Source: Paraburkholderia dioscoreae
Lineage (GTDB): Bacteria > Pseudomonadota > Gammaproteobacteria > Burkholderiales > Burkholderiaceae
DNA: 64,000 bases
NCBI RefSeq assembly: GCF_902459535.1
Contig: NZ_LR699553.1
Span: forward strand, 3,100,001 to 3,164,000
Direction: 5' to 3'
Part shown: positions 27,314-36,139 of the stretch, piece by piece
Layout: the number at the start of each line of letters is the position of its first letter
How positions within the stretch are numbered: position 1 is the stretch's first letter
Made by a program: the position numbers and the translations under genes
Notes under the pieces: generated by a model
Told to the model about the DNA's origin: nothing
The model's database searches: none
What the model saw: only the letters and a program-made list of their open reading frames with translations

Positions 27314-27486
27314 GCGCGACAGCCGGACGGTGAACGCAGTTTGGGCGTTCTGATCGCACTGGGATTTTCGCTCTCACGCGCAGTGGCAATTTCGCGCCCC
27401 GATTTATGGTTCAAGGCCGACACGCTGTTTCTTGCGCTCGATCATTGCACCCGTGGCGTCGCGCGATCGTTGCATTGAAAACGAAA

Positions 27487-27517
27487 AATGCCTTACAAGC
27501 ATTGCTTGTAAGGCATT
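27487..27517 (-). terminator. Rho-independent terminator after tRNA-Pro
   Basis: A perfect 14-bp stem (27487-27500 with 27504-27517), 3-nt loop; on the minus strand it is followed by TTTTTCGTTTT. It lies 9 bp beyond the tRNA 3' end. Confidence 0.88.
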
Positions 27518-27521
27518 GATT

Positions 27522-27602
<81 letters not shown>

Positions 27603-27665
27603 AACAGCACAAAATTATAACAGACACTTCATTCGATTAGAACCGCTTCGTGTTAACAAAGGAGA

Positions 27666-28079
27666 CTAATGGCTCAACAAATCGATCACCTTCAGCAATT
27701 CCTTGCGCAACTGCTCGACGTCTACTGTGGCTGCGGTCGTGGTCGTCGCCGGTATCGCAGCGCCTTCGCGCTCGTCGACCACGTCGGCCGGCACTGCGTG
27801 TGCGCCACCGCCATGCGAATCGAGCCGATTACGCGCACCGTTGATCGTGAAGCCCTGTTCATACAACAGCTCACGAATCCGCCGGATCAACAACACCTCG
27901 TGATGCTGGTAATACCGGCGATTGCCACGCCGCTTGACCGGCCTCAACTGCGTGAACTCCTGCTCCCAGTAGCGCAGCACATGCGGTTTCACGCCGCATA
28001 GTTCGCTGACCTCACCAATCGTGAAGTAGCGCTTCGCCGGAATCGGAGGCAAGACGACTTTTTCGATCGCCGCTGTCAT
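27666..28079 (-). CDS. MerR-family transcription regulator
   Basis: A 137-residue regulator: winged helix at about residues 17-85 (YFTIGEVSELCGVKPHVLRYWEQEFTQLRPVKRRGNRRYY), then a linker rich in Ala/Thr and a short C-terminal helix. There is no metal-binding cysteine pair of the MerR/CueR kind, so it is one of the short-tailed MerR homologues regularly found after ihfA in beta- and gammaproteobacteria. Target genes are unknown. It probably shares the pheST-ihfA transcript; the gap to ihfA is 46 bp. Confidence 0.9.
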   Translation of the reverse strand: MTAAIEKVVLPPIPAKRYFTIGEVSELCGVKPHVLRYWEQEFTQLRPVKRRGNRRYYQHHEVLLIRRIRELLYEQGFTINGARNRLDSHGGGAHAVPADVVDEREGAAIPATTTTAATVDVEQLRKELLKVIDLLSH

Positions 28080-28125
28080 CGTCAGTTAGCCGTCGTGGTG
28101 GGTTGCGCAGGAACGCGCCAGTCGA

Positions 28126-28536
28126 TCAGCGCGTGAAACTCGCTTCAGCGCCGTTCTCGACCAGCGCTTTCAGCTTTTGACTTGCATGGAACGTCACAAC
28201 GCGGCGCGCGGCGATCGGAATCGCCTCGCCGGTCTTCGGGTTTCTGCCGGGACGCTGGGGCTTGTCGCGCAACTGGAAGTTGCCGAACCCCGACAGCTTC
28301 ACGCTGTCGCCACTCTCCAGCGCATCGCGGATCACCTCGAAAAACGCTTCGACCATGTCTTTCGCTTCCCGCTTGTTGAGCCCGACATTGTCGAACAGCA
28401 ACTCGGCAAGTTCCGCCTTGGTGAGTGTCGGCGTTTCAGCGGAAACGACGGCGGGTGATGTCGGAATATCGCGAATCATGGCGCTGCGTTGCGCCGTAAG
28501 AAGGGCTTCGAAATCACTCGAGTTCATTTCATTCAT
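28126..28536 (-). CDS. ihfA: Integration host factor subunit alpha
   Basis: A 136-residue HU/IHF-fold protein. The core begins at TLTKAELAELLFDNVGLNKREAKDMVEAFF; the DNA-intercalating beta arm carries RPGRNPKTGEAIPI with its proline. It pairs with IhfB to bend DNA at specific sites. An N-terminal extension of about 36 residues precedes the core, common in Burkholderia. The start is uncertain: ATG at 28536 or 28527 or a TTG at 28557, none with a clear ribosome site. IHF often assists sigma-54 promoters such as the one at 7708-7723. Confidence 0.93.
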   Translation of the reverse strand: MNEMNSSDFEALLTAQRSAMIRDIPTSPAVVSAETPTLTKAELAELLFDNVGLNKREAKDMVEAFFEVIRDALESGDSVKLSGFGNFQLRDKPQRPGRNPKTGEAIPIAARRVVTFHASQKLKALVENGAEASFTR

Positions 28537-28605
28537 ATCTATCAAATGGCGCGCCAAGCAAAAAACAAAAGATGCGGAAACAGCCGTGCAATTGTTAAAT
28601 GCGGG

Positions 28606-31041
28606 TTATCCGCGCAGCCGTGCGCCATATACTCGAGCCAGACGTTCCACCAGAGTTTGAATAGCCAGTTCGACCGTTTCGTCCTGAAGGGTTCCACCAG
28701 TATCTTGCAAGGTTACACGGAACGCAAGGCTTTTCTCATGAGCAGCCAGACCACCGGAAGTGTTTGATTTTGGACGGAATTCGTCGAAAAGCGCAACCTT
28801 CTGAACAGTCTTGCACGCGGGTTCGGACTGGGCTTTCTGAAGCTCGTCGAGCAGTGCCTGAACCTCGATTTTCTGATCGACGACCACGGCAATATCACGA
28901 CGCACAGGCGGAAATTTAGACACTTCCGCCGGAGTAGGCAATACGCGCTGCATTAATGCCTCTGCTTCGATTTCAAACAGAATCGGCGCATGCGGCAAAT
29001 CATATTTCTGCATCCAGCGCGGATGCAATTCACCAATCCAGCCAACTGCGCGGCCATTCAGTTCGATACGCGCGCTGCGTCCCGGATGCAATGCCGGATG
29101 TTCCGCTTTGACGAAACGCGCGACCGCCGGCGCCAGTATGGATTCCAGATCGCCCTTCACGTCGAAGTAGTCGACCGTGCGCGTCGCCGCGCCCCACTGC
29201 TCGTCGAGCGCGGGACCGTATGCGAGGCCGCCGATCATCTTCGGCTGCGCGAAGCCTTCGACCGTCAGCTCACCGGCCTTGATCGAGGGATCGTGCAGGA
29301 ACACGCGGCCAGCTTCGAACACGCGCACGCGATCCGCGGCGCGGCGGTTCAGGTTCGTGCGCAGCACGTGAATCAGGCTGCCAAAAAGCGTGGTGCGCAT
29401 CACCGACAACTGGCTTGCAATCGGATTCAGCAGACGCACCGGCTTGTCATTACCGGCGAAGTCCTGCTCCCACTCGGCATCGACGAAACTGAAGTTCACC
29501 GTTTCCGCGTAGTCGCGCGCGGCGAGCGCGTGACGGATCACGTGGATCGAACGCTGCGTTTCGTTGGTCGCGCGCATTTCGCTGGTCGCGACCGGCGGCC
29601 GCGCCGGAATTTTCTCGAAGCCGTAAATACGCGCGACTTCTTCGATCAGGTCTTCTTCGATTTCGATATCGAAACGATACGACGGCGGCATCACCGAGAA
29701 CGTATCGTCACCGCGCTCGAACGACAGGCCGAGGCGCGTGAAAATCTGCGCGATTTCGTCCGCGCCGATCTCGATGCCGATGATGCGATTCGCACGCGAA
29801 ACGCGCATTTTCACGGGCTCGCGCTTCGGCACATTGACGATCTGATCGTCGACCGGGCCGGCTTCGCCGCCGCAGATGTCGAGGATCAGTTGCGTGATGC
29901 GTTCGATATGCTCGACGGTGGTCGCATAGTCCACGCCGCGCTCGAAGCGATGGCCGGCGTCGGTCGAGAAGTTGTATTTGCGCGAGCGCCCGCGAATGCT
30001 ATCGGGCCACCAGAAAGCGGCTTCGAGATAGATGTTGGCGGTGTCGAGCGTGACGGCCGTGCTGTCGCCGCCCATGATGCCCGCGAGACTTTCGATATGC
30101 TGCTCGTCGGCGATCACGCCGACCGTTTCATCGAGCTCGACGGTGTTGCCGTTCAGCAGCTTGAGCGTTTCGCCCTTGCGGCCCCAGCGTACGTCCATGC
30201 CGCCGTGGATCTTGTCGAGATCGAACACGTGCGACGGACGGCCCAACTCGAGCATCACATAGTTCGAGATATCCACGAGCGCGGAGATGCTGCGCTGCCC
30301 CGAACGCTCGAGGCGCTCGACCATCCATTGCGGTGATTTTGCACGCGCATTCACGCCGCGGATCACGCGACCCGAGAAGCGGCCGCACAGATCGGGCGCC
30401 GAGATTTTGACAGGCAGCGTCTCGTTGAGCTTCACTTCAACCGGTTTGATTTCGAGCGGGCGCAGCGGCGCGCCGGTAATCGCCGAGGTCTCGCGCGCCA
30501 CGCCGAACACCGACAGGCAGTCCGCCTTGTTCGGCGTCAGCTTGATCTCGAACACGGTGTCGTCGAGATTGAGCGTTTCGCGGATGTCCTGGCCGATCGG
30601 CGTATCTTCCGGCAGGATCAGCAGGCCGCTATGATCTTCCGAGAGCTTGAGTTCGCGTGCCGAGCACAACATGCCCTGGCTTTCCACGCCGCGCAGCTTG
30701 GAGAGCCTGATCGCGAACGGCGCACCGCCTTCTTCAGCCGGCGGCAGTTGCGCGCCGACCAGCGCGACCGGCACCTTGATGCCCGGCGCCACGTTCGGCG
30801 CGCCGCACACGATGTTCAGTGTCGCGCCCGTGCCGGCGTCGACCTGACACACGTTGAGCTTGTCGGCATCCGGGTGCTTGACGACTTCCAGCACCTGGCC
30901 AACGACGATCTTCGAGGTCGGCGGCGCGGCCGGCCGCAGGTCTTCGACTTCGAGACCCGCCATCGTCAACGCGTGCGACAGTTCGTCGGTCGTCAGTTGC
31001 GGATCGACAAAGGTTCTCAGCCAGGATTCCGGGAATTGCAT
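28606..31041 (-). CDS. pheT: Phenylalanyl-tRNA synthetase beta subunit
   Basis: An 811-residue protein of full length. In order: an N-terminal tRNA-binding OB domain (VGQVLEVVKHPDADKLNVCQVD, near residues 46-67), the B3/B4 editing domain, the B5 domain, the catalytic-like core and the C-terminal anticodon-binding domain (KFPPVRRDIAVVVDQ). It charges tRNA-Phe as an alpha2-beta2 tetramer with PheS, encoded 157 bp upstream; the 69-bp gap to ihfA suggests one transcript. Confidence 0.98.
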   Translation of the reverse strand: MQFPESWLRTFVDPQLTTDELSHALTMAGLEVEDLRPAAPPTSKIVVGQVLEVVKHPDADKLNVCQVDAGTGATLNIVCGAPNVAPGIKVPVALVGAQLPPAEEGGAPFAIRLSKLRGVESQGMLCSARELKLSEDHSGLLILPEDTPIGQDIRETLNLDDTVFEIKLTPNKADCLSVFGVARETSAITGAPLRPLEIKPVEVKLNETLPVKISAPDLCGRFSGRVIRGVNARAKSPQWMVERLERSGQRSISALVDISNYVMLELGRPSHVFDLDKIHGGMDVRWGRKGETLKLLNGNTVELDETVGVIADEQHIESLAGIMGGDSTAVTLDTANIYLEAAFWWPDSIRGRSRKYNFSTDAGHRFERGVDYATTVEHIERITQLILDICGGEAGPVDDQIVNVPKREPVKMRVSRANRIIGIEIGADEIAQIFTRLGLSFERGDDTFSVMPPSYRFDIEIEEDLIEEVARIYGFEKIPARPPVATSEMRATNETQRSIHVIRHALAARDYAETVNFSFVDAEWEQDFAGNDKPVRLLNPIASQLSVMRTTLFGSLIHVLRTNLNRRAADRVRVFEAGRVFLHDPSIKAGELTVEGFAQPKMIGGLAYGPALDEQWGAATRTVDYFDVKGDLESILAPAVARFVKAEHPALHPGRSARIELNGRAVGWIGELHPRWMQKYDLPHAPILFEIEAEALMQRVLPTPAEVSKFPPVRRDIAVVVDQKIEVQALLDELQKAQSEPACKTVQKVALFDEFRPKSNTSGGLAAHEKSLAFRVTLQDTGGTLQDETVELAIQTLVERLARVYGARLRG

Positions 31042-31198
31042 GGTTCTTTGTACGTTCTGATCAGGTTAGGTCCATGTCCGGCAGTGCTTTGCATGACTCG
31101 ATGTTCGTGTGAATCATCAGGCTCTGCCGGGGACGCTGTGGCGGCATGCACTGCGTGCGTTGCCGCGCTCTATGCTTGTCGCGTTCGCACGCGCCGGT

Positions 31199-32212
31199 TC
31201 ACGCGAATTGACGCAGGAAACGCAAGTCGTTTTCGAAGAACAGTCGCAGGTCCTGCACGCCGTAACGCAACATGGTGAGCCGCTCGAGGCCGCTGCCGAA
31301 AGCAAAGCCGATGTAACGCTCGGGGTCGAGGCCCATGTTGCGGATCACCGTGGGGTGAACCTGGCCCGAGCCCGAAATTTCGAGCCACTTGCCGGCGTTC
31401 TTGCCCGTTTCGAACAACATGTCGATCTCAGCCGACGGTTCGGTGAACGGAAAGTACGACGGACGGAAGCGCACCAGAATATCGTCGCGCTCGAAGAATT
31501 TCTTGAGGAAGTCGGTGTAGACGCCCTTCAGGTCCGCGAAGCTGATGTTCTCGTCGATCCACAGGCCTTCGACCTGGTTGAACATCGGCGAGTGCGTCGC
31601 GTCGCTGTCCACGCGGTACGTGCGGCCCGGCACGATCACCTTGATGGGCGGCGTGTTGGTGCGGGCGTAGCGAACCTGCATCGGGCTGGTGTGCGTGCGC
31701 AGCAGCAGTTGGCGGCCGTCGGCATCCTTACCGTCGACGTAGAAGGTGTCCTGCATGGAACGCGCCGGATGATTCTCCGGGCTGTTCAGCGAGGTGAAGT
31801 TGTACCAGTCGGTTTCGATTTCGGGGCCGTCGGCCACGTCGAATCCGATCGTACGGAAAATCTGTTCGACGCGCTCCCAGGTGCGCATTACCGGGTGCAG
31901 GCTGCCTGCGCCGGTGCCGCGGCCGGGCAGCGTGACGTCGATGGCTTCAGCGGCGAGGCGCTGGTTCAGCAACGCGTCGGCCAAAGCCTGACGGCGGGCC
32001 GTCAACGCGGCTTCCACTTGTTGCTTGACGAGGTTGATCCGTGCGCCTTCAGTCTTGCGCGTTTCGGGATCGAGTTTGCCAAGTCCCTTCAATAGCTCGG
32101 TCAGCGCACCCGATTTGCCGAGAAAGCGGGCTTTCTCGTTCTCGAGGGTGGTGACGTCTGAGGCTTCTGCGAAGGCTTTTTGCGCGTCGGCGACAATCTG
32201 GTCCAGATCCAT
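31199..32212 (-). CDS. pheS: Phenylalanyl-tRNA synthetase alpha subunit
   Basis: A 337-residue class II synthetase catalytic subunit: N-terminal coiled coil (residues 1-85), then motif 2 (RTHTSPMQVRYA and GRTYRVDSDATHSPMFNQVEGLWID) and motif 3 (GFAFGSGLERLTMLRYGV). It activates phenylalanine with ATP. The ATG at 32212 was chosen by alignment of the usual N-terminus MDLDQIV; an ATG at 32221 is in frame. The gene is preceded by a terminator-like hairpin at 32268-32299. Confidence 0.97.
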   Translation of the reverse strand: MDLDQIVADAQKAFAEASDVTTLENEKARFLGKSGALTELLKGLGKLDPETRKTEGARINLVKQQVEAALTARRQALADALLNQRLAAEAIDVTLPGRGTGAGSLHPVMRTWERVEQIFRTIGFDVADGPEIETDWYNFTSLNSPENHPARSMQDTFYVDGKDADGRQLLLRTHTSPMQVRYARTNTPPIKVIVPGRTYRVDSDATHSPMFNQVEGLWIDENISFADLKGVYTDFLKKFFERDDILVRFRPSYFPFTEPSAEIDMLFETGKNAGKWLEISGSGQVHPTVIRNMGLDPERYIGFAFGSGLERLTMLRYGVQDLRLFFENDLRFLRQFA

Positions 32213-32267
32213 TGATCCCATCATTTCAACGTCAGTGTTCAATCGAAGCAAAACTGGTTCTACCAAC

Positions 32268-32299
32268 AAAAACGGGGCTCGGTGAGGAGCCCCGTTTTT
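32268..32299 (-). terminator. Terminator or attenuator between rplT and pheS
   Basis: A perfect 13-bp stem (32268-32280 with 32287-32299), 6-nt loop; on the minus strand the 3' arm ends in GTTTTT. It lies 56 bp before pheS. The loop and base of the 3' arm can instead pair with 32309-32316 (8 bp perfect), so it may be a regulated attenuator. Confidence 0.8.
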
Positions 32300-32370
32300 G
32301 TTGCAACGTCACCGAGACTACCGGATGTTCGCTGCAACGAACCACGCAGTTTTAATTGCCAGAAGCGCAA

Positions 32371-32730
32371 TCAGGCTGCAACGGCGGCTTTCACCTGCTG
32401 AACGATCGCAGCAAAAGCAGCCTTGTCGAACACAGCCATGTCGGCCAGCACCTTGCGGTCGAGTTCGATCGAAGCCTTCTTCAGGCCGTTGATGAACACG
32501 CTGTACGTCATGTCGTGCTGACGCACCGCCGCGTTGATACGCGTGATCCACAATGCACGGAACACACGCTTCTTGTTGCGGCGATCGCGGTAGGCGTATT
32601 GGCCCGCGCGCATGACCGCCTGCTTGGCGATGCGATAGACGTTATTGCGACGGCCGCGGTAACCCTTGGCCAGCTTGATGATCTTCTTGTGACGGGCCCG
32701 TGCGGTAACCCCACGTTTTACTCGAGGCAT
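32371..32730 (-). CDS. rplT: Ribosomal protein bL20
   Basis: A 119-residue basic protein with the typical opening [33 protein letters not shown]. It binds 23S rRNA early in 50S assembly. It follows rpmI by 29 bp in the conserved infC-rpmI-rplT order and is likely to regulate that operon by binding its own mRNA, as in enterobacteria. Confidence 0.99.
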
Positions 32731-32759
32731 GTTTCGCTCCTATGAGTTTCGGTTAAGGG

Positions 32760-32957
32760 TTAAGCGAACGGCAGCATTGCGCGTACGGAGTTCAGATCGG
32801 AATCATGAACTGCCGTCGAACCGCGCAGATGGCGTTTGTTCTTGGTGGTTTTCTTGGTAAGAATGTGGCGCTTGAAGGCTTGACCGCGCTTGACGGTACC
32901 ACCCGGACGCACCACGAAGCGCTTTGCAGCACTCTTCTTGGTCTTCATCTTCGGCAT
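32760..32957 (-). CDS. rpmI: Ribosomal protein bL35
   Basis: A 65-residue basic protein, MPKMKTKKSAAKRFVVRPGG at its start, full family length. The ATG at 32957 is the family start with GGAG upstream; the extended frame to 33029 is not coding. Part of the large ribosomal subunit. Confidence 0.99.
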   Translation of the reverse strand: MPKMKTKKSAAKRFVVRPGGTVKRGQAFKRHILTKKTTKNKRHLRGSTAVHDSDLNSVRAMLPFA

Positions 32958-33064
32958 GACAACTCCATTATTTGATGGATATGGGTGTGCGGTCGGCCAG
33001 TTGGCCATTACCCGCCCTTCGAAACCCACTCCACTTGGTATGCAGACCGCCTGAACCGCTGACG

Positions 33065-33147
33065 GCCGCTTTTTCAGGAAGCGGCGTGCATTTAGTCACA
33101 CACGCGCCGCCCCGAAACCTGCCGATACCGCACCGGGCACCCGGTGC
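33065..33147 (-). promoter_or_regulatory. Paired hairpins in infC-rpmI spacer
   Basis: The 254-bp spacer between infC and rpmI holds a 7-bp stem (33065-33071 with 33079-33085) and an 18-nt palindrome at 33130-33147. Neither has a T tract. The position fits a translational operator for L20 control of rpmI-rplT; this is inference. Confidence 0.35.
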
Positions 33148-33211
33148 CGCACCGTTTCAATCTTTTCACGACGGGAGCACACGCCACACGGCGCGCCGCT
33201 GTTCCGGCCGG

Positions 33212-33736
33212 TTACTTCTTTTTCTTCGGAGCGAGCACCATGATCATCTGGCGCCCTTCCATTTTCGGCATCTGCTCGACCTGACCGACTTCGTCGAGGT
33301 CCGTGCGCAGGCGCTCGAGCATGCGCATACCGATTTCCTGGTGGGCCATTTCGCGGCCACGGAAACGCAACGTAATTTTCGTCTTGTCGCCGTCTTCGAG
33401 GAAGCGGATGAGGTTGCGCAGCTTGACGTTGTAATCACCGTCGTCAGTGCCCGGTCGGAATTTGACTTCCTTGACCTGGACGACCTTCTGCTTGAGCTTG
33501 GCCTCGTGTTGTTTCTTCGCTTCCGAGTACTTGAACTTGCCGTAGTCCATCAAGCGGCAAACCGGTGGAACCGCCTGGGGCGCGATTTCGACCAGATCCA
33601 CATCTTGCTGTTCCGACATGCGGAACGCATCAGCCAGTTTCACGATGCCGAGCGGTTCGTTCTCGACCCCGACCAGACGCACCTCGGGTGCCGTAATTTC
33701 ACCGTTGATGCGGTGCGCAGACTTATCAGTAGCGAT
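33212..33736 (-). CDS. infC: Translation initiation factor IF-3, ATC start
   Basis: A 174-residue protein with the IF3 N-domain (HRINGEITAPEVRLVG, EQQDVDLVEIAPQA), lysine-rich linker (EAKKQHEAKLKQK) and C-domain (VKFRPGTDDGDYNVKLRN, GREMAHQEIGMRML). The N-terminus fits only if translation starts at the ATC codon at 33736-33734, which has GAGGAAACGTAAC before it. No ATG or GTG start in frame gives the full N-domain. Non-canonical starts in infC let IF-3, which rejects such codons, limit its own synthesis. The gene follows thrS by 49 bp. Confidence 0.97.
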   Translation of the reverse strand: MATDKSAHRINGEITAPEVRLVGVENEPLGIVKLADAFRMSEQQDVDLVEIAPQAVPPVCRLMDYGKFKYSEAKKQHEAKLKQKVVQVKEVKFRPGTDDGDYNVKLRNLIRFLEDGDKTKITLRFRGREMAHQEIGMRMLERLRTDLDEVGQVEQMPKMEGRQMIMVLAPKKKK

Positions 33737-33785
33737 GTTACGTTTCCTCTAAAAATTAAAAAAACGAGCCGGGCTGCCAAGTGGC

Positions 33786-35693
33786 TCAATTGAACGACTG
33801 CACATCCTGGCGCAGACGCTCAATGAAGGTATCGAGGGGCATCACACCCAGATCGACACCACCACGGGCACGCACGGCTACCGTTTGGGCTTCACGCTCT
33901 TTGTCGCCGACCACAAGCAGGTACGGCACCTTCTCTAGCGTGTGCTCCCGTATTTTATAGCTAATCTTCTCGTTGCGCAAATCGGCCTCCACTCTAACCC
34001 CTTGTTTTTGCAACGATTGAGCTAAAGACTGCGCATATTCGGTCTGACTTTCCGCGATATTCATCACAACGACCTGCATTGGCGCGAGCCACGCAGGCAT
34101 TGCACCAGCGTGGTGCTCGATCAGAATACCGAGAAAACGCTCCATTGATCCGACAATTGCCCGGTGCAGCATGATCGGCCGGCGGCGGCTATTGTCTTCG
34201 GCTACGTATTCCGCGCCGAGGCGCTCCGGCAACACCATATCGAGCTGCAACGTGCCACACTGCCACGAGCGGCCGAGCGCATCCCTGATGTGGTATTCGA
34301 CCTTCGGGCCGTAAAACGCGCCCTCGCCCGGCAGTTCTTCCCACGTTACACCGCAGGCCGTCAGCGCCTCGCGCAGACCCTGCTCCGCGCGATCCCACGT
34401 CTCGTCCGTGCCGGCGCGCGCGTCCGGGCGCAGCGACAACTTGATCTCGACATTGTCAAAACCGAAATCCTTATAAACGCTCATCGCCAGCGTATTGAAC
34501 GCGATCGATTCGCTGATAAACTGGTCTTCGGTACAGAAAATGTGCGCGTCGTCCTGTACGAAACCGCGCACGCGCATCAGTCCATGCAGCGCGCCCGACG
34601 ATTCGTTGCGGTGGCACGAGCCGAATTCCGCATAACGCAGCGGCAGATCGCGATACGAACGCAGACCGTGGTTGAACACCTGCACGTGACCCGGGCAGTT
34701 CATCGGCTTGATCGCGTAATCGCGCTTTTCCGATTCCGTCGTGAACATGTTTTCACGATAGTTCTGCCAATGGCCCGACGCTTCCCAGAGCGAGCGGTCC
34801 ATGATCATCGGCGTCTTGATTTCGAGGTAACCCGCGTCGTTCACGCGACGGCGCATGTACTGCTCGACCTGCTGCCACAGCGTCCAGCCACGCGGATGCC
34901 AGAACACCATGCCCGGCGACTCGTCCTGCATGTGGAACAGATCGAGTTGCTTGCCGAGCTTGCGGTGGTCGCGCTTTTCCGCCTCTTCGAGCATGTGCAG
35001 GTACGCTTCCTGGTCTTCCTTCTTCGTCCAGGCCGTGCCGTAGATGCGCTGCAATTGTTCGTTCTTCGAATCGCCGCGCCAGTAGGCACCCGCGACCTTC
35101 ATCAGCTTGAAGACTTTCAGCTTGCCGGTGGACGGCACGTGCGGGCCGCGGCACAGATCCGTGAAGCCGCCATGCGAGTACAGCTTGATCTCGTCGGTGG
35201 CGGGAATCGATTCGATGATCTCGGCCTTGTACTTTTCGCCGATGCTCTTGAAGTAGTCCACCGCTTCGTCACGCGACACCACGCGGCGCGAAACCGGCTC
35301 GTCTTTCTTCGCGAGTTCCTGCATGCGCCTTTCGATCTTCTCGATATCTTCCGGCGTGAACGGACGGTTGTACGCGAAGTCGTAGTAAAAACCGTTGTCG
35401 ATAACCGGGCCGATCGTGACCTGCGCTTCCGGGTACAGATCCTTCACCGCGTACGCGAGCAAGTGCGCCGTGGAGTGGCGAATGATATCGAGACCGTCTG
35501 CGTCTTTCTCGGTGACGATGGCAAGCGCCACGTCGTGATCGATCAGCGCGGACGTATCGACCAGCTCACCGTCGATCTTGCCGCCGAGCGCGGCCTTCGC
35601 GAGGCCGGGGCCGATCGAGGCGGCCACTTCGGCGACGGTCACCGGATGCTCGTACTGTCGAACAGAACCGTCAGGCAAACGTATCGAAACCAT
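33786..35693 (-). CDS. thrS: Threonyl-tRNA synthetase
   Basis: A 635-residue enzyme of full length. Domains: TGS (residues 1-60), editing domain N2 with HSTAHLLAYAVK near 73-84 and the SAD motif SHGGFTDLCRGPH near 175, the class II catalytic core (MNCPGHVQVFNHGLRSYRDLPLRYAEFG) and the C-terminal anticodon domain. It charges tRNA-Thr. The ATG at 35693 gives MVSIRLPDGSVR, the usual start. It heads the thrS-infC-rpmI-rplT-pheST block. Confidence 0.98.
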   Translation of the reverse strand: MVSIRLPDGSVRQYEHPVTVAEVAASIGPGLAKAALGGKIDGELVDTSALIDHDVALAIVTEKDADGLDIIRHSTAHLLAYAVKDLYPEAQVTIGPVIDNGFYYDFAYNRPFTPEDIEKIERRMQELAKKDEPVSRRVVSRDEAVDYFKSIGEKYKAEIIESIPATDEIKLYSHGGFTDLCRGPHVPSTGKLKVFKLMKVAGAYWRGDSKNEQLQRIYGTAWTKKEDQEAYLHMLEEAEKRDHRKLGKQLDLFHMQDESPGMVFWHPRGWTLWQQVEQYMRRRVNDAGYLEIKTPMIMDRSLWEASGHWQNYRENMFTTESEKRDYAIKPMNCPGHVQVFNHGLRSYRDLPLRYAEFGSCHRNESSGALHGLMRVRGFVQDDAHIFCTEDQFISESIAFNTLAMSVYKDFGFDNVEIKLSLRPDARAGTDETWDRAEQGLREALTACGVTWEELPGEGAFYGPKVEYHIRDALGRSWQCGTLQLDMVLPERLGAEYVAEDNSRRRPIMLHRAIVGSMERFLGILIEHHAGAMPAWLAPMQVVVMNIAESQTEYAQSLAQSLQKQGVRVEADLRNEKISYKIREHTLEKVPYLLVVGDKEREAQTVAVRARGGVDLGVMPLDTFIERLRQDVQSFN

Positions 35694-35752
35694 TGCGTTC
35701 TCCGTGGTGCCGACCGGCGGCGGCACATACAACCATCAAACAAGCCAAAAAA

Positions 35753-35782
35753 AATGCGGCCCCGCTTTCGAGGGGCCGCATT
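35753..35782 (-). terminator. Rho-independent terminator between tRNA-Val and thrS
   Basis: A perfect 11-bp stem (35753-35763 with 35772-35782) with an 8-nt loop, followed on the minus strand by a T run. It ends the tRNA-Val transcript before thrS. Confidence 0.88.
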
Positions 35783-35944
35783 CACATTTCCTGCAAACTA
35801 CATTGGCGAAAGTGGTCCTCGACTAGCGTCGCTCCGAAGTAGTTTCGGTCAACGTTCGCGGTGTCATAACCGTATTCGCCTTTTGCGCCAAATGCGCTTA
35901 CTGCAGTTTGCGAAACCCCGGCGAAACCGGAATTTCTCTTTCGT

Positions 35945-36021
35945 TGGTAGGCTCGATTGGACTCGAACCAACGACCCCCACCATGTCAAGGTGGTGCTCT
36001 AACCAGCTGAGCTACGAGCCT
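35945..36021 (-). tRNA. tRNA-Val (anticodon GAC)
   Basis: A 77-nt cloverleaf with acceptor stem AGGCTCG/CGAGCCT, anticodon loop TTGACAT within a CCACC/GGTGG stem, T-arm GGTTCGAGTCC and encoded CCA. The anticodon GAC reads GUC and GUU. It lies alone between relA and thrS and is followed by a terminator. Confidence 0.97.
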
Positions 36022-36139
36022 GAAGAAACGAGATTATATGGAGCGCCACACCGCTTGGCAAGTACTTTTATGCATCGACTTTAAATATCTACTCGCGAAC
36101 TCGAACATGTCCACGAGACGCGCACACCTATCAACAGCA

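Noticed and set aside
32300..32370. A pheM-like leader peptide before pheS
   Set aside because: No ATG- or GTG-initiated frame with clustered phenylalanine codons was found between rplT and the hairpin.
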